A stretch of DNA of 64,000 nucleotides from Hermatobates lingyangjiaoensis (GCA_026182355.1 JAPFBL010000170.1:506001-570000); one strand, 5' to 3'. Positions 30,496 through 44,558 are shown, counted from the stretch's first letter. Made by a program: numbers and translations. Notes: generated from the letters alone by a model not told the origin.

Positions 30496-32106
30496 TGGTG
30501 GATATTTACCCACCAATTATGTGGGGCGCACTGATAACTGTTTATTATGTTTTGGTACAAGTTGACAATAGAACACTTTAATATAAATCACTACATGGGT
30601 CCCCACATAATACACAAAGTCTCTGTCTATTGCAAATTTCCGGTCAGATCCTCCGTACTGATGACCAGGTGGCAAGGCGTGCGATGGAGTGTAGAATGGG
30701 ATTAAGAAGTGGCGAAGAAACACAAGGCATGGCGAGTTGATGGAGTAAGAGGGAGAGAACGATTTGAACAGGTAAAGATGGCGACAACAACTGGTCGAGA
30801 TGGCGAAAACAGCTGGTTCTTACTAACAGCTGGTTCTTAAGAACAGCTGGTTCTAAAGAACAGCTGGTTCTTAAGAACAGCTGGTTCTTACAGACTTGCG
30901 TTAGTGTTGCCGCTACATCACACCTCCCCCAGCGGAGAAGTTAACCTTCGAAGCGTCAAAACGAACGATCCGTCCGGAGCGAGTAACTCGAGGTGGTGGA
31001 TCGTCCGTTGGCTTCATCGAGGCGTTGGTTGAATTATCAGGTGTTCGATGGGCCTGGAGGCGAGTTACCAGGTGTTGAGTTGACCTGGAGGCGAGTTACC
31101 TGGCGTTGAGTTGACCTGGAGGCGAGTTACCAGGCGTTGAGTTGACCTGGAGGCGAGTTACCAGGCGTTGAGTTGACCTGGAGGCGAGTTACCAGGCGTT
31201 GAGTTGACCTGGAGGCGAGTTACCAGGCGTTGAGTTGACCTGGAGGCGAGTTACCAGGCGTTGAGTTGACCTGGAGGTGAGTTACCAGGCGTTGAGTTGA
31301 CCTGGAGGCGAGTTACCAGGCGTTGAGTTGACCTGGAGGCGAGTTACCAGGCGTTGAGTTGACCTGGAGGCGAGTTACCAGGCGTTGAGTTGACCTGGAG
31401 GCGAGTTACCAGGCGTTGAGTTGACCTGGAGGCGAGCCACCAGGCGCTGAGCTGGTCCGGAGGTGTGTTACCAGACGTTTGATTGGCCTCAGCCTGCAGG
31501 AACCAAAACTGGGGGCGACTTTTCGAGAATTGTGGCAGCTTGACGTCTAAGCTATCGACTGCTGGAGGAACCGAAATTGCTGTACAAGTTGAATAAGTGA
31601 TCGTAATTAGTTGCCCAGTTCGATTTGTCGGAAACACCAATTTGGTGGGTGGAAACACCAATTATGTGGGCGGAAACACCAATTTGGTGGATATTTACCC
31701 ACCAATTATGTGGGGCGCACTGATAACTGTTTATTATGTTTTGGTACAAGTTGACAATAGAACACTTTAATATAAATCACTACATGGGTCCCCACATAAT
31801 ACACAAAGTCTCTGTCTATTGCAAATTTCCGGTCAGATCCTCCGTACTGATGAGCAGGTGGCAAGGCGTGCGATGGAGTGTAGAATGGGATTAAGAAGTG
31901 GCGAAGAAACACAAGGCATGGCGAGTTGATGGAGTAAGAGGGAGAGAACGATTTGAACAGGTAAAGATGGCGACAACAACTGGTCGAGATGGCGAAAACA
32001 GCTGGTTCTTACTAACAGCTGGTTCTTAAGAACAGCTGGTTCTAAAGAACAGCTGGTTCTTAAGAACAGCTGGTTCTTACAGACTTGCGTTAGTGTTGCC
32101 GCTACA
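30496..32106. mobile_element. Miniature LTR-like element with 422-bp direct repeats
   Basis: Direct repeats 30496-30917 and 31685-32106 begin TGGTGG and end GCTACA. By eye they differ at one base (C at about 30664, G at about 31853). The internal 767 bp has no RT, protease or integrase and consists mostly of a 31-bp minisatellite. This looks like a TRIM-type non-autonomous LTR element that inserted recently. I could not recognise a primer-binding site or a convincing target duplication. Inside each repeat there is a short run of CAGCTGGTTCTTA-type repeats. Confidence 0.7.
31050..31480. repeat. 31-bp minisatellite inside the LTR-like element
   Basis: About 13 copies of GCGAGTTACCAGGCGTTGAG + TTGACCTGGAG, most of them identical, with divergent units at both edges. 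Confidence 0.92.
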
Positions 32107-32250
32107 ATATATATATATATATATACTCGTATATATAGTAGCAGTTTGCTTTTCAACGAGAATACTTCGCACTTCTTCCTGATGACGACGGATGTCGAGA
32201 TACCGACATGAATTCTGTAGTGACTTTCTGTGTTCTTTCCTATTTACTAA

Positions 32251-32281
<31 letters not shown>

Positions 32282-32286
<5 letters not shown>

Positions 32287-32452
32287 TTTAAAAACTTTAT
32301 GTCTGATTCCACTTGATTTAACTTCGTCGAGTATTTTTTTAAATACCTATCAAAATTTTTTCTTCGTTTCAGGGTTCAACTTAAAAATTAAATCACCATA
32401 TTTGTTTGAATTCTTTTTGAACATGTTTCGGTGTGTCATCCACCATCTTCAG
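32282..32452 (-). pseudogene. PLE hammerhead plus ORF N-terminal stub (left member of pair)
   Basis: On the minus strand a hammerhead (32452-32420) is followed by a frame resembling 25861-26033 and ending Lys-Phe-Leu-Asn-Ala at (TA)n. Inverted partner of 32661-32861. Confidence 0.68.
32420..32452 (-). ncRNA. Hammerhead ribozyme core
   Basis: Minus-strand CTGAAGA, linker T, stem II GGTG-GATGACA-CACC, GAAA, stem III ACATGT, cleavage-site T. Confidence 0.74.
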
Positions 32453-32660
32453 CAAAAAAAGAAATAATTAAAACTACACATAACAAAATTAATCTAAATA
32501 CCTAAAATCATATTACAATAGTAAACAATAAATGAGCAGTTTATGAACAAGACAGGCAGGTTAACAAAAGGTTACACGGCCAGGTTTGGGGTTGTCAGTG
32601 TTGGCATCAATCTTTTCACTTGCCTTGCTAGAATTTTTTCACGGTTAAGAAACAGTTTTG

Positions 32661-32693
32661 CTGAAGATGGTGGATGTAACACCGAAACATGTC
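32661..32693 (+). ncRNA. Hammerhead ribozyme core
   Basis: CTGAAGA, linker T, stem II GGTG-GATGTAA-CACC, GAAA, stem III ACATGT, cleavage-site C. Followed by a PLE ORF N-terminal stub (32694-32861) with EGLLPTFTN at its end, next to (TA)n. Confidence 0.76.
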
Positions 32694-32876
32694 CAATAAG
32701 AATTCAAACTAATATAGTGATTTAATTTTTAAGTTGAACCCTGAAATGAAGAAATGATTGCGATATTTAGAAAAATATTCGACGAAGTTAAATTAAGTGG
32801 AATCAGACATAAAGTTTTTAAATGCATGTATTAAGAAGGACTGCTTCCAACTTTTACTAATATATATATATATATT

Positions 32877-32914
<38 letters not shown>

Positions 32915-33149
32915 CTTAAACGGAAACACAATCCAAACCGAACACAATGCGAGTTCAAAATCGAAGAAGAGTAACACACAAAGCAAAGAAACACACTTAA
33001 AAACTCAAATTTTTGTGCAATTTGTCTTCAAAAGAAAAGAGAAAACGGAGACCTCTTTTAAGAGTTTGATTTTGAACTTAGAAAATTGACCAAATGCCGA
33101 TTGTATAATACACCTATTCTATCAAACGATTGATATATTAATGATGTTG

Positions 33150-33187
<38 letters not shown>

Positions 33188-33238
33188 CAATATAAACAAA
33201 GAAACATAGAGAAATCAGAAGAACACACTTACAGTCTC

Positions 33239-33264
33239 TAATTTTCGGTTTGAACCGTCTTCAG
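33239..33264 (-). ncRNA. Hammerhead ribozyme core, family C
   Basis: Minus-strand CTGAAGA, C, GG-TTCAAA-CC, GAAA, stem III AATT, cleavage-site A. Confidence 0.72.
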
Positions 33265-33361
33265 GAGAGATAAGAGGGGGAAACCAAGCGCACTGGATCA
33301 GAGACGGTTGGAGAACCAAGCACTCTGATCCAGTGCGCTTGGTTTCCCTCTCTTATCTCTC

Positions 33362-33387
33362 CTGAAGACGGTTCAAACCGAAAATTA
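33362..33387 (+). ncRNA. Hammerhead ribozyme core, family C
   Basis: Same core as 33239-33264. Stem I pairs TCTC (upstream) with GAGA (downstream), four contiguous base pairs directly flanking the core. Confidence 0.75.
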
Positions 33388-33529
33388 GAGACTGTAAGTG
33401 TGTTCTTCTGATTTCTCTATGTTTCTTTGTTTATATTGAACTATATTTGTCCGTTTTGGATCGTATTTCCAACGAAAAAAAGTGTATATATATATATATA
33501 TATTATACATGTATATTTTTAGGCCTGGT

Positions 33530-34186
33530 AAAAACTATCATGTAATGTATCATGTAATTACAACGTATCATGTAATTAATGAATTCAAATGGAATTGCAA
33601 TTTAAACATTTTTTGAAATATCAAGTTCAAATCGATGTTTGATTAATTTGTTAGTCCATGTCAAAATTGAACATAAGCATGTCTGATTTATAATTATTTG
33701 ATTGGTTTGGGAAATAGATGATTCAAAATGAATGCCTTTTGCTATTAAAATGTTATTAACTAAAGTCTTTGTAAACTGCTTGTCCTCTTTGTGGTTTATT
33801 GATTTTTCTACTTAATAATTTGTTATTATTAACAATGGGTAAAAATTTTTAACAAATGGGTAATATTATTACCCATACTTTTTATCAGGATTCTGATTGT
33901 TCGTACATATTTTCTTCAATGCTTTGTACTTGGAAATCTTTGTTTGAATAAATAAGTTTTTACTTTGCTAATTTTGACTGTCTGAATATGAAGTTATATG
34001 AAAATGTTTTAATACCTAAATTCAAAGTAATAAACTGGTTTTCAATAATAATAAGCCTATAGTTTTAACATAATTTCGAGATTTCCTGCGACCATAAAGA
34101 ACCAATTTGAAGAATTTACCAAACAGTATAATTTGAAAGAAATTTAAAAGGAATAAAAATTACAAGAAAACTGATTTCATTGTAGT
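33530..34186. other. Intergenic DNA downstream of gene 2
   Basis: AT-rich with no repeats or coding signal that I can support. Confidence 0.5.
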
Positions 34187-34192
34187 TTTATT
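34187..34192 (-). promoter_or_regulatory. Polyadenylation signal of gene 2
   Basis: AATAAA on the minus strand, about 50 nt beyond the stop. Another AATAAA overlaps the stop codon itself (34241-34246). Confidence 0.5.
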
Positions 34193-34241
34193 TAAATATT
34201 TATTTTAGAAATTTCCTTCAACTAGACAGTTTTTTGTGTTT

Positions 34242-34388
34242 TTATTCGAAAAACTGATACTTGACTGTAGACACGTCATTCTTACTAGCCTGTGCCATGT
34301 TTTTCAGGTCAGTCATGAAGACGAACTGATGGAATGAATCAACGTTTCTGAGGTCCATGGAACTCAACGTCTTGACTCCAAGACAACT
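34242..34388 (-). CDS. Gene 2 exon 7 (C-terminal, with stop)
   Basis: Acceptor TAAATATTTTCAG, 48 codons, then TAA at 34244-34242. Begins Ser-Cys-Leu-Gly and ends Gln-Phe-Phe-Glu. Confidence 0.76.
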   Translation of the reverse strand, partial: SCLGVKTLSSMDLRNVDSFHQFVFMTDLKNMAQASKNDVSTVKYQFFE

Positions 34389-37300
34389 CTGAAAATATTT
34401 AACAATCATTATTATAAATAAAATATAATAAAATAGTGATTATATAACTAAAAAAAAAAAATTTTGCTTAACATCTTAAGTATTGAATATGATTAATATT
34501 AGAAATATAATAAACCGTCTTACCTCGTACACTGCTGATGTAGCTCTCGGACCGGTTTAGGGTGTGACCCATCTTCAACAAGATAAATGATTTTTCTACT
34601 TGAAGATAGGTGACACCCGAAACCGGTCCGAGAGATACAGCAGCAGTGTACGAGGTAAGATGGTTTATTATATTTCTAATATTAATAATATTAACCTCTG
34701 TGGTAATGACGAAATGCATGTATTGAATATGCGTTATGTTACATTAGTGAAGAAGCTAGAGGCTCAGGACCGACGGTTTAACGTCTTCTCCAAGGGACGA
34801 CGTATTAAGATTTATTCACCTCCCGCTTGAATGAAAGTTGCAACCCTGCACTATCAGCCCAGAGGCGAGTACGTTAACTACTGAGCTAACCTGGCCTTCT
34901 TCAGTGACATTACTCCAAACCAAAAAAAGAGTTACTATAATCTAACGAATGAAGGACTATCTAGGTACGTGGAAATCTTTGTGAAGTTGAAAATCGGACA
35001 TAGTAGAAACTTAGAAGTAAATCCTTCATGGAACCAGGTTCAAGTACTTAAGTTCCAAGTGAAAGTCTGCGATAGGATTGGAAGGAAGGGAAAAAGTAAA
35101 ATATTGGGTCGAAAACTTTCCTCATTCTTTCCCAACAATATTCAGGGTGGTTCATGAATTTTTGGGGCGTATTAAATAATAACACAGCGAGAAAAAAACA
35201 CAATGACCAACGACGAACGATTCTTTCCGCGCACTGCAGTGCGCGTTGTAATCAGCAGTTCCAGGTCACGGACCTACTACTGCTGAATTTTTGTACTGCT
35301 GTGTTTATGGAGTCAGTAAGTAACTGTCTGTAGTCTTTTGTTTGGTATTCATTATACATTATTTCGTGGTCGTCTGGTCTTCTTAAGACGTGAAATGTAG
35401 TCAGTCTATGTTTGGCTTTCTATTTCAACAACAGCGTCTATGATGGATATGGTTGGGGAGTTCTTAGGGATAGGCTCTGAACAAGGGGGTTTGGATGGGG
35501 TCCACTTTGGATGTTGGAAGTCCACTTACTTAATATTAGTGAAATAAATTTTTACGTAGGCAATTGAGCAAGGAACCAAGTCAGTTAAGCCAAGTAAGCA
35601 AGGACCCATTTTTACTAAGCAATGTAAAATCAGACTAACATTTACAGACAACCAAAACATAATTAACTTTAACTAATAAACTAGTATAATATAACTACTT
35701 TAACAATTAACAATTGAATAAAACTATTTAAATTAGCAATACCACTTCTATAGTTAATGGATTGTTGATACTTTTTAATATATAGGATTCCTAAAGTTTA
35801 TTCTTTTTTTTGTTCACAAAACAAAAGTCGCTAAAAGATGTTTAAGCTCACGTCTTGGTAAGAATCTGCTGTCTATATTGTCTGTCACTGGGACCATGGC
35901 TTACAGTATTCATGGCTTACAGCCGTCTCATTCTCTTATTTTCATATTAAGTTTACAAAAAAAAAGTAAATAGATATAGAATACTATCTAAAAATTGTAG
36001 GGTAAAAATCTAATGAAATGGTCTCCACATATAAAACTTTTAATGATATAAACAAGGCGTTTCGAACACGTAGTGTTCTTCCTCAGGCATTAACTAAAAA
36101 ATACAATGACACCAGAGAGCATTTTTTAGTTAATGCCTGAGGAAGAACACTACGTGTTCGAAACGCGTTGTTTATATCATTAAAAGTTTTATATGTGGAG
36201 ACCATTTCATTAGATTTTTACCCTACAATGAGTAAATACCACATAATAACTGATTGCACGCATTAGAATATCTAAAAATTATTAAGTTTTAAAAAATAAA
36301 CGAGCCCAAGAAAGTTTAAACTTGTCAAATAAAAGTATAAACAGCTACTACGGTTTCGTATTAATAATTATATTTATTTTCCTTATTTGTAATGATACTA
36401 TATGTTACGAGTGCATAGAATACTATCTTAAACTTCAGAGAAATCTACTATTAGAGCACAATGTCCGTTTTATAACTAAAAGTGTAGACAACTGTTACAA
36501 TGATTGTATGTAATGTTATTTTACAGTATGCCCTATATGTGTATATGATATTATACACAATTTTAAAGAAATACGAATCGCTGGGAATACTAAATTTCTT
36601 CTGGGAACTTCTTTCAAAAGGGAAGTAAACCGAAAAATTTACGATAGACATCGTGAAAAAAATTGATCTAAAAATTTTCACAGAATTATATGTTTTGATG
36701 TCCCCAAAGTTGTTTTAAGAAGTTTTTTTTTCGATGATGTCTTTATATTGTGTATACGTATACAGTCCACAATTTTTGATGGAACAAATTGATATTTTAC
36801 ACAAAAATGGGCCTTATAGTGTAGATGTGCTGTATACACGTAGTTTGGGAGCAATTATGCATGATGGGACTTTTTGGGCAACAAATCTTTTTAGACAATA
36901 TTTTTTTTTCTCTAAACCACTTGTTCTAGTGTTTTGTAATATTTGCATTATATTGGGGTCTACAAAAGAATAACTGAAGGAAATCCTCAAATTTTTAAAA
37001 CAACTGAATTTTTTTTTTTCGATTAATTATAAAACTTTTTGACTTATCTTTCAATGTGAAAGCTTGTGAGGCTGATATATGTTATACCGTTTGACGTTTC
37101 ATAACGTATTAATTTTTATTTTGTTCTTTAAAAATTCCGAAGACTTTGTGTCGCCTTGCATGTGGTATTGTAATAATCTTTTAGTATACTTTGAGAAATT
37201 CTTACCAAATTGCCAACGTCTTCATTAAGGCAGTCAATAGTCTCTTTATCTGTCAGTAGGAAACATTCCTTGTTTCTTAAAGTATTCTTCATTTCAAATC

Positions 37301-37646
37301 GGATCATCATTCGGCAGAATACCTGAAAATAACTATACGTTTTTAATAGACTCTATAAGTATATAGTATAGTATAAGTATAGTATAAGTATAAGTATAGT
37401 ATAAGTATATACTCTATAAGTATATAAAAAGATTTCACATAAACACGTGAAATAACAATCAATAATCAAACCACAATAAGAAAATGGGAAAATAAGACTA
37501 AGATCTTTCAACTGTAACAAGCAGTCTTCGTCAGAGTCAAACACCCAAAGTCAGTTGGATTTTTGACTCTGACAAATACTGCTTGTTACGGTTGAAAGAT
37601 CTTAATCTTATTTCCCATTTTCTTATTGTGGTTTGATCATTGATAA

Positions 37647-37681
<35 letters not shown>

Positions 37682-38056
37682 TATAAATAGGCAGCAGATC
37701 CTCTTTTAAACAGGTAACATTAAAATTAACCGCAGTCTCGGCATTCACGATCTTAAGACTGAGAGATTCAATCTTACAAACTAACCTCCTGCTAACAGGG
37801 TTCAACTAGAAAAAGAGTTGGCCAAGTGACATGTTAAATTAAAATCGATGACTAATGACTAATGCTTAGTCATTGCTATTAATAGAATAAAAGGATTAGT
37901 AAAGGTAGAGAAGGTCAAAGGTCAATAAAGAACAAGAAACAAAGCGGTTAGAATAAAAAAGTTGAAAGGTCAACAGTATAACTGGACTAATAGGCAATAA
38001 ATAGATTAAGAATATTAAAGTAAATGAAGGATAATATATATATATATATATATATA

Positions 38057-38094
<38 letters not shown>

Positions 38095-41000
38095 GTGTAT
38101 TTTGGGAGCACACCTTCAATCAAACATGTTTTATTAAAAATTATGCCAATTCTAACTTTTGTTCTTTTCCGAGTTAATTTTTCAAGTTTTCTGACTATGG
38201 ATTTCCACCTTTCTGGTAAAATATAAAGTAATTCACCAAAAGATTTATTCTTGGCTTCCATTTTATTCATTAAACAAGTTTTAACCATAACAAACAAATT
38301 AACAATACATACAAATTATATACGACGTTTCGGTCAGATTTGACCATCTTCAGGGACTAATAACTAAATCATCACAGAACTCAAATAATAATAATTGTGT
38401 TAATAATTTAGATAGTTCTAATTTTTGTATTTGAGTTCTGTGATGATTTAGTTATTAGTCCCTGAAGATGGTCAAATCTGACCGAAACGTCGTATATAAT
38501 TTGTATGTATTGTTAATTTGTTTGTTATGGTTAAAACTTGTTTAATGAATAAAATGGAAGTCAAGAATAAATCTTTTGGCAAATTACTTTATATTTTACC
38601 AGAAAGGTGGAAATCCATAGTCAGAAAACTTGAAAAATTAACCCGGAAAAGAACAAAAGTTAAAATTGGCATAATTTTTAATAAAACAAATATATATATA
38701 TATATTCACAAATAGTTGTTGACCTCTTCATTCAATACAGTATTATGTTTTCTTGAGGACTAGACCTTGGAAATAAACTTCTTCTTGTGCCAACTTCTGG
38801 ATGTATTTTTAAATCATCACTACAAGCCCTGACAATGATGTAACAATAAATCGAAACTTTATTCTAAGACGGTAAGAATAAATTCTCCAACCATCTCTGT
38901 ACCAGTGCACTTGGATACCCTTATTATACCAATACCTCTTATCTCTCCTGAAGACGGTTGAAAGAAAATATTAAAGACTGAAAATGTGTGTTTTTAATTT
39001 ATCTATGTTTCTTCATCTACATTAAACTTTATACATATATATGATCAACAACGTTTAAAGCTGTTTAACTGGACTTCAAGAAACCTTGCCCTTAAGAAAC
39101 TTACATAATAATATATATATATTGTTTTCTATGAGTTGTCCGGGGAAAGAAATATGATTCGTTAAAATGGTGGCTAATAGGATAGAGTAGATATGAAGAG
39201 AAAGGCTGCTTCTCATAGAAGATAAACGAGAGTATCAATTAAAATAAATTCAATTTCCGTAGGAGATAATAGACAAAACCAACACCCAACCACCACATAA
39301 ATTAAAAATAGAAAGGGAACAGGAGTTGACTGCAAAGTAAGGTTCATGTTTTCTGCTAATAATCTTATTTCACATAGGGACTGTGCAACCTCTATAACCA
39401 TTGGCGGAATAACGAATGCTTCGCTAGGCAGCGGGTAACTGGGACCGCACGCATGGCCTGCTAACTCTACTCTCCTATTGGTCACCATTTTAACGAATCA
39501 TATATATATATATATATATATATATAAACGTCCATCCACTATAAGAAAGGAGAAAATTGTGGTTTGGAAATTCTTATTGTAGACGTTTATTGTTATTTCA
39601 AGTGTTTATTGTGAAATCTTGTTTTGTATATTCACTTTTTTGATTACTGTACGATCTGAAACGGATCAATGAAGTTCAGTGTAGATGAAGAAACATAGAT
39701 AAATTAGAAACACACTTACGGTCTATAATTTTTGGTTTGACCCATCTTCAGGAGAGATAAGAGAGGGAAACCAAGACCAATGGTACAGAGACAATTCTCC
39801 AACTGTCTCTGTACCAGAGCGCTTGGATACCCTCTCTTATCTCTCCTGAAGACGGTGGAAAAAAATATTAAAGACTGAAAATGTGTATTTTTAATTTATC
39901 TATGTTTCTTCATCTACATTAAACTTTATATATATATATATGATCAAAAACGTTTAAAGCTGTTTAACTGGACTTCAAAAATTCTATAAGATAGAGAACA
40001 AAGAAGAGAACAAAACATCACTTATTTTGAAGAGAGTGGCTCATCATAAGAGAGAAGTTGAGAAGAATGAAGAAGAAGGATGGGCGTGACCATGAAGAAG
40101 AAGTGCCAACTCTGAAAGACTAACTACCTCTTCACGATCACACCCATCCATCTTCTTCATTCTTCCGATCTTCTTTCTGATAACGACAACCTCTTCAAAA
40201 ATACGTTTTCAGTAAGTCTTTGGTTCTGTTCATTGTTTCACAATAAACACGTGAAATAGAAATCTGTTTTTTTGTTGTTTTTTTTTTAAACCAATCCCCT
40301 AGCGGGTTTAAAACGTTACCCCTTTACGGTTTTTTTCTTTGATCGGTAATTCTACTTTGGGAGTCCTCAATGTTGCTTAACTCAAGTGCATTTAGAATAG
40401 GGATCTTTAACGAGTACCTACAGGCTCGAGACCGACGGCTTAACCTCCTCTCCGAGGGACGACGTATTCAAATTTATTCAACTCACGCGTAAATAAATCG
40501 AGGGCCAGGTGGATATTGAACCCCGGACTTACCAGATCAGAGGCGAGTACATTAACCACTGAGCTAACCTAGCACTCTTCAGTGACGTTACTCTAAATTC
40601 AGTGACATAAAATAATTTCTAATGTAATATATATAGTTTGTTTACTTCAGCATATGAAAAAGGTTTTAAATAAAAACCAAAACATTGGCAATGAGAGTTT
40701 AATTTGAACCTGATGAACTGACCGAGTCCTGATAAACTTAAATTTTGTTTCTATTTCACTTTCGATACTTTTTTATTATTTATATATTGTTCATTATTCA
40801 TTATTATATATATATTTATATATTATATAATCCAGAGGGGGCCAGGCTAGCTCAGTGGTTACGTGCTCACCTCTGAACTGATAGGACCGGGGATCAATCC
40901 TCACCTGGCCCTCGATTTATTCACGTGGGAGGTGAATAAATCTGAGCACGTCGTCCCTCGGAGAAGGACGTTAAACCGTCGGTCCCAAGCCTGTACGATG

Positions 41001-44000
41001 TCAGGTACTCGTTAAAGATCCCTCCTCTAAATACATTTGAGTTAGGCAAAATTTAGGACTCCCACTGTAGAATCAATCTTCATTGTGTGGTATCACAAAG
41101 GGCCAATGCTTGGCCTACGTGTGCTCCCTTGTGGGACTGCCACTGCAACCTAACCTATATAATCCGGAAAAATATGTCCTGGTTTATTTTTGTAACTTTT
41201 AATTTGTAATTTGTATTGCATTTGTTTACCTATGGATGAACATATAGTGTTCGAAAAGCGTAGTTTGTATTAAACAAATTTGTTTTGTGTGAAGACTTTG
41301 TATTAAGGTTTTATCCTAGTATAAATGATGTGTATAATAGGAATATCACTCTCTTTCCGCATTGGTTTCTTTTTTGTTTGGTTTGTCTTTACCTTAGGGC
41401 TGGCCATGTTCTGCTGTATAAGCGCCACCTGTGACTCCAGTCTATGGTCATCGTACTCCTCCGCCTCTTTCAGAGCATTGTTTACCTGTGACGAAACAAA
41501 TAACTGTACTTATAGTCAAGATCATATCATAAATAAAAAAAAAATTAAAATTAATTATTCTTCTATATGAAAGAATTTTTAATAATTATTTTAACATTAT
41601 TAAATAAACCATAGCCTATCAAACCCTTACATGATAAAGCAGAATAGGTTGATTTTTTTTTAATATGACCTTTAAACCTGACCTTTTAATGTGACCTTTA
41701 GCCACTTCACAAGAAACCAACCGTCCTCTTATGAATGATACAGGACAAAATAGTCCTTGTGAAAAGGCGAAGAGGTGGTTTTTTTTTTTTTTTTTTTTTT
41801 TGTTGCTTGATGTGGTGTCGTGGAAACTCGCCTCCGTGTGCCTCTATCTTAGGCTAGGGCTTTTGTCCCCGAGATGCGGCGAAAGAGTTTTCACGTTAAA
41901 AAGCATCGATCTGTTCTGCTATTATTCGTGATATGGCCGAAAGGCTGGGTACACGTTCCAATATCAAAACAGGTTAGAGGTGGTTGGAGGCGGGCTTTCA
42001 CAACCTACATCAACGAAAGCTATAAAGCTTATACCAATTAGTCTCTAAAAGATTAAAGGTTACTTGACGAAAAGGAAACTACAATGGTAACAGTTAATAA
42101 TGAGTTGACAGATAGCAAATTACAGATAAGTTAGAGAAAAAGTCAGAGGTTTTTAACATTAAACTAAACAAAACATACAGTACTAGTAACCTTAAATAAG
42201 CTGTGTTTCAAATTTAAATGGATATCGTTAGTTAATTTCATTTGGAGCAGTTGTCTACACTGTAAAGTAACGGAAAGAGTGATATTACATGACTGATGCC
42301 TGGTAGGGGGGGGGGGGGGGTAAATTAATTACCCTAAAATTATTAAGAAATAATTTCTTAATTATTTACAGAAATATAATTGAACATATTAATTCTTATG
42401 CACCAGACCAGACATTGAGGGGTTCTCAATGGGGGTGAAACTCACCCCCAGGGGAGAATTTTGGCTTTTCAGGGGGTGAATTGTTTCCACGGTAGGTTTA
42501 CAGAGTGAGGAAAGCTATTATAAATTTTTAATTATAAATTAATACATACTATTTTGGTTGAATTAATATTTTATATATTCATCAAAAATTATAATTAGAA
42601 TTGAATTGGTAAAATTCTATTATAAAGATAATCAATGTAAAGTGTATATACTACCTTGTAAAGAAGAAGGGGTGGGGGGAATGGTATTATGGGAAATGGC
42701 GGGAGGGGTGAATTTAACCCCTGCACCAAACTAAGTGTAATAAGTTACAAAAAAGTAGTATTTTGGTCACAAGAGGACAGTATATTGAATTGGCTTGTTT
42801 ATTTCAAGCATACATATTTCAAATATTGTTGTACTTTACACAGCGTTAATAAGAACTCTTTTAAAAAATATTTAATTAATTTTACATATATTATATATAT
42901 GAAGTTTAAACCACAATTGAAAAAGGAAAACAATAGAAATAAATGCTCTGAGGCCTTTCAATTTATGTCATGAGAAATCAAACAATATAAACTGGGAAGA
43001 TAACATAAAAGTTTTCCTTTAAATAATAAGGAAATATATCAATTTATTGATTTTCGCAAAAAAAAAGTTTGAGATAGTTAGACTGACCTTATCCTCAAGG
43101 GTTTTTATGCTGTCGACATCCATGTACTGGAGTTCCATGTTCTCCAGTTTGGAGAGGACAGCTTCTAACTGAAACACATTATCATAGACTTGAAGAGTTA
43201 TAGTAGCTTTGGTATGTAGCCTAGTATAGTATGGCAGTATAGTATGTAGCCTTAAGTGGAGGAATAATGTTCAAACTGAAATACTTTAGCTGTAAAGATA
43301 GAAGACGTATGGGAGGGATACCGTCTTTTTCCGAAAATAAGTACGAAAAATATAATTTGTTAAAAAAAAGTTGTTGAATTGAGCAGATAATAATTCAGAA
43401 AATTGTTTGGAAGAAAATATTTCGAGATATTCCTTCTTTACTTCTACAGATCGTTTCAAGTAATGCAAAGCCACGTGTTAAAATTAAATCCAGGAATTTA
43501 TAAAGTAAAATTTATCATAAAAATGCAATATAATGCAGCAACGGTTCATTAATACATAGAGTAACGGTCTATAATATATATAGTGATAGTGCAGGTACAA
43601 CGTTTGTGCATTTCAGTCTTGTAAGTCTGATTATTGCCTTATTGCTTATTGTACTTGAATCCCTCCTCCGAAAATAAGCCCTAGCACGTATGTCAGACTT
43701 AAAAAGAAAGTAAGACTGTCATATTTTTGAAAAAAAAAAAAACGGCAATATGGGACTGAAATATTCAAGCAGAGAATACTAAAAGAAATCTAGATTACTA
43801 TCCAACAATTTTTATACTAGGCAAAATTCAACTGTAATATATAATTTTCTTTTATTTATTATATATTAATTTGTGAATTATATATTAATAATAGTTTGGT
43901 AATTAATAGTATTATTAATATCTAGACAGTGATATTGACTCTTAATCCCGTTAAACATATTTTATGCAGTCCAATTTCTTTTAATAGTACCACAGAGGTA

Positions 44001-44558
44001 AGAAAACATAATATTATTATAAATTTCCAACATACCTTTTAAATTTTTGATTGATTTGTTGGCCGATTCCGCATGGGCTGCATCTTCCAAAGCGAAACCG
44101 GTCAGACGACTCCATCAACAATTTACGAGGTGAATAATATTATGTTAAGTTAAACTAATAAAATTAACATAATTAAATTAATTATGTTAAATTAAACTAA
44201 TTTGTTTTTATGTTTCTCTAAATATTTTAAATATATTTTCATTTATATAAATTTAAATTAATATGGTACGTTTTATTATATATTTTTTTTTACATTCAGT
44301 AATTTCCGAATAACTACTTTGGGCTTTGAATTAATTAGAAAGATTTCCAAATTAAAGAACATCTCAAGTAGTCCTAGATATTCCATTGATTTAGCTTGAT
44401 TTGATTTTGATTTGCTGACTTTGTTGAATTTGATTCCTTGTTTAATCAAATTTAAGAATTTTTCAAATGAGTTGTAATAATGTAGTATAATAGCAAATCA
44501 TTCTGAATATATGATTATACGGAATATGTTTCATTCCATATTAATATTGATTTTTCTG

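Larger units (their letters stand above)
33184..33441. repeat. Inverted pair of PLE terminal fragments, family C
   Basis: Arms of about 115-120 bp, nearly perfect: TTCAATATAAACAAAGAAAC / GTTTCTTTGTTTATATTGAA outside, and CCAAGCGCACTGGATCAGAG and its complement at the centre. The left arm abuts (TA)n at 33150-33183. Confidence 0.85.
35999..36227. repeat. Inverted pair of PLE terminal fragments, family E
   Basis: Arms of about 105 bp share GGGTAAAAATCTAATGAAAT and its complement outside and TTAACTAAAAAAT / ATTTTTTAGTTAA inside. Each arm carries a hammerhead. Confidence 0.85.
38098..38690. repeat. Large inverted pair of PLE junction fragments, family F
   Basis: Arms 38127-38397 and about 38423-38690 are near-perfect inverted repeats. 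From the centre outward each arm has a 3' UTR piece, a hammerhead, then about 60 codons of PLE ORF N-terminus (KMEVKNKSFG..., ERWKSIVRKLEKLTRKR). The left arm ends LPKYT at (GT)n(TA)n, the right arm ends at FNKTN and (TA)n. Confidence 0.85.

Noticed and set aside
30660..30720. CTGATGA in the 422-bp LTR-like repeat
   Set aside because: No GAAA with a pairing stem II within range; chance match.
40845..40910. A functional tRNA gene
   Set aside because: A and B boxes are present but the cloverleaf is not intact and the sequence continues into a SINE body and LINE-type tail; it recurs at three other sites.
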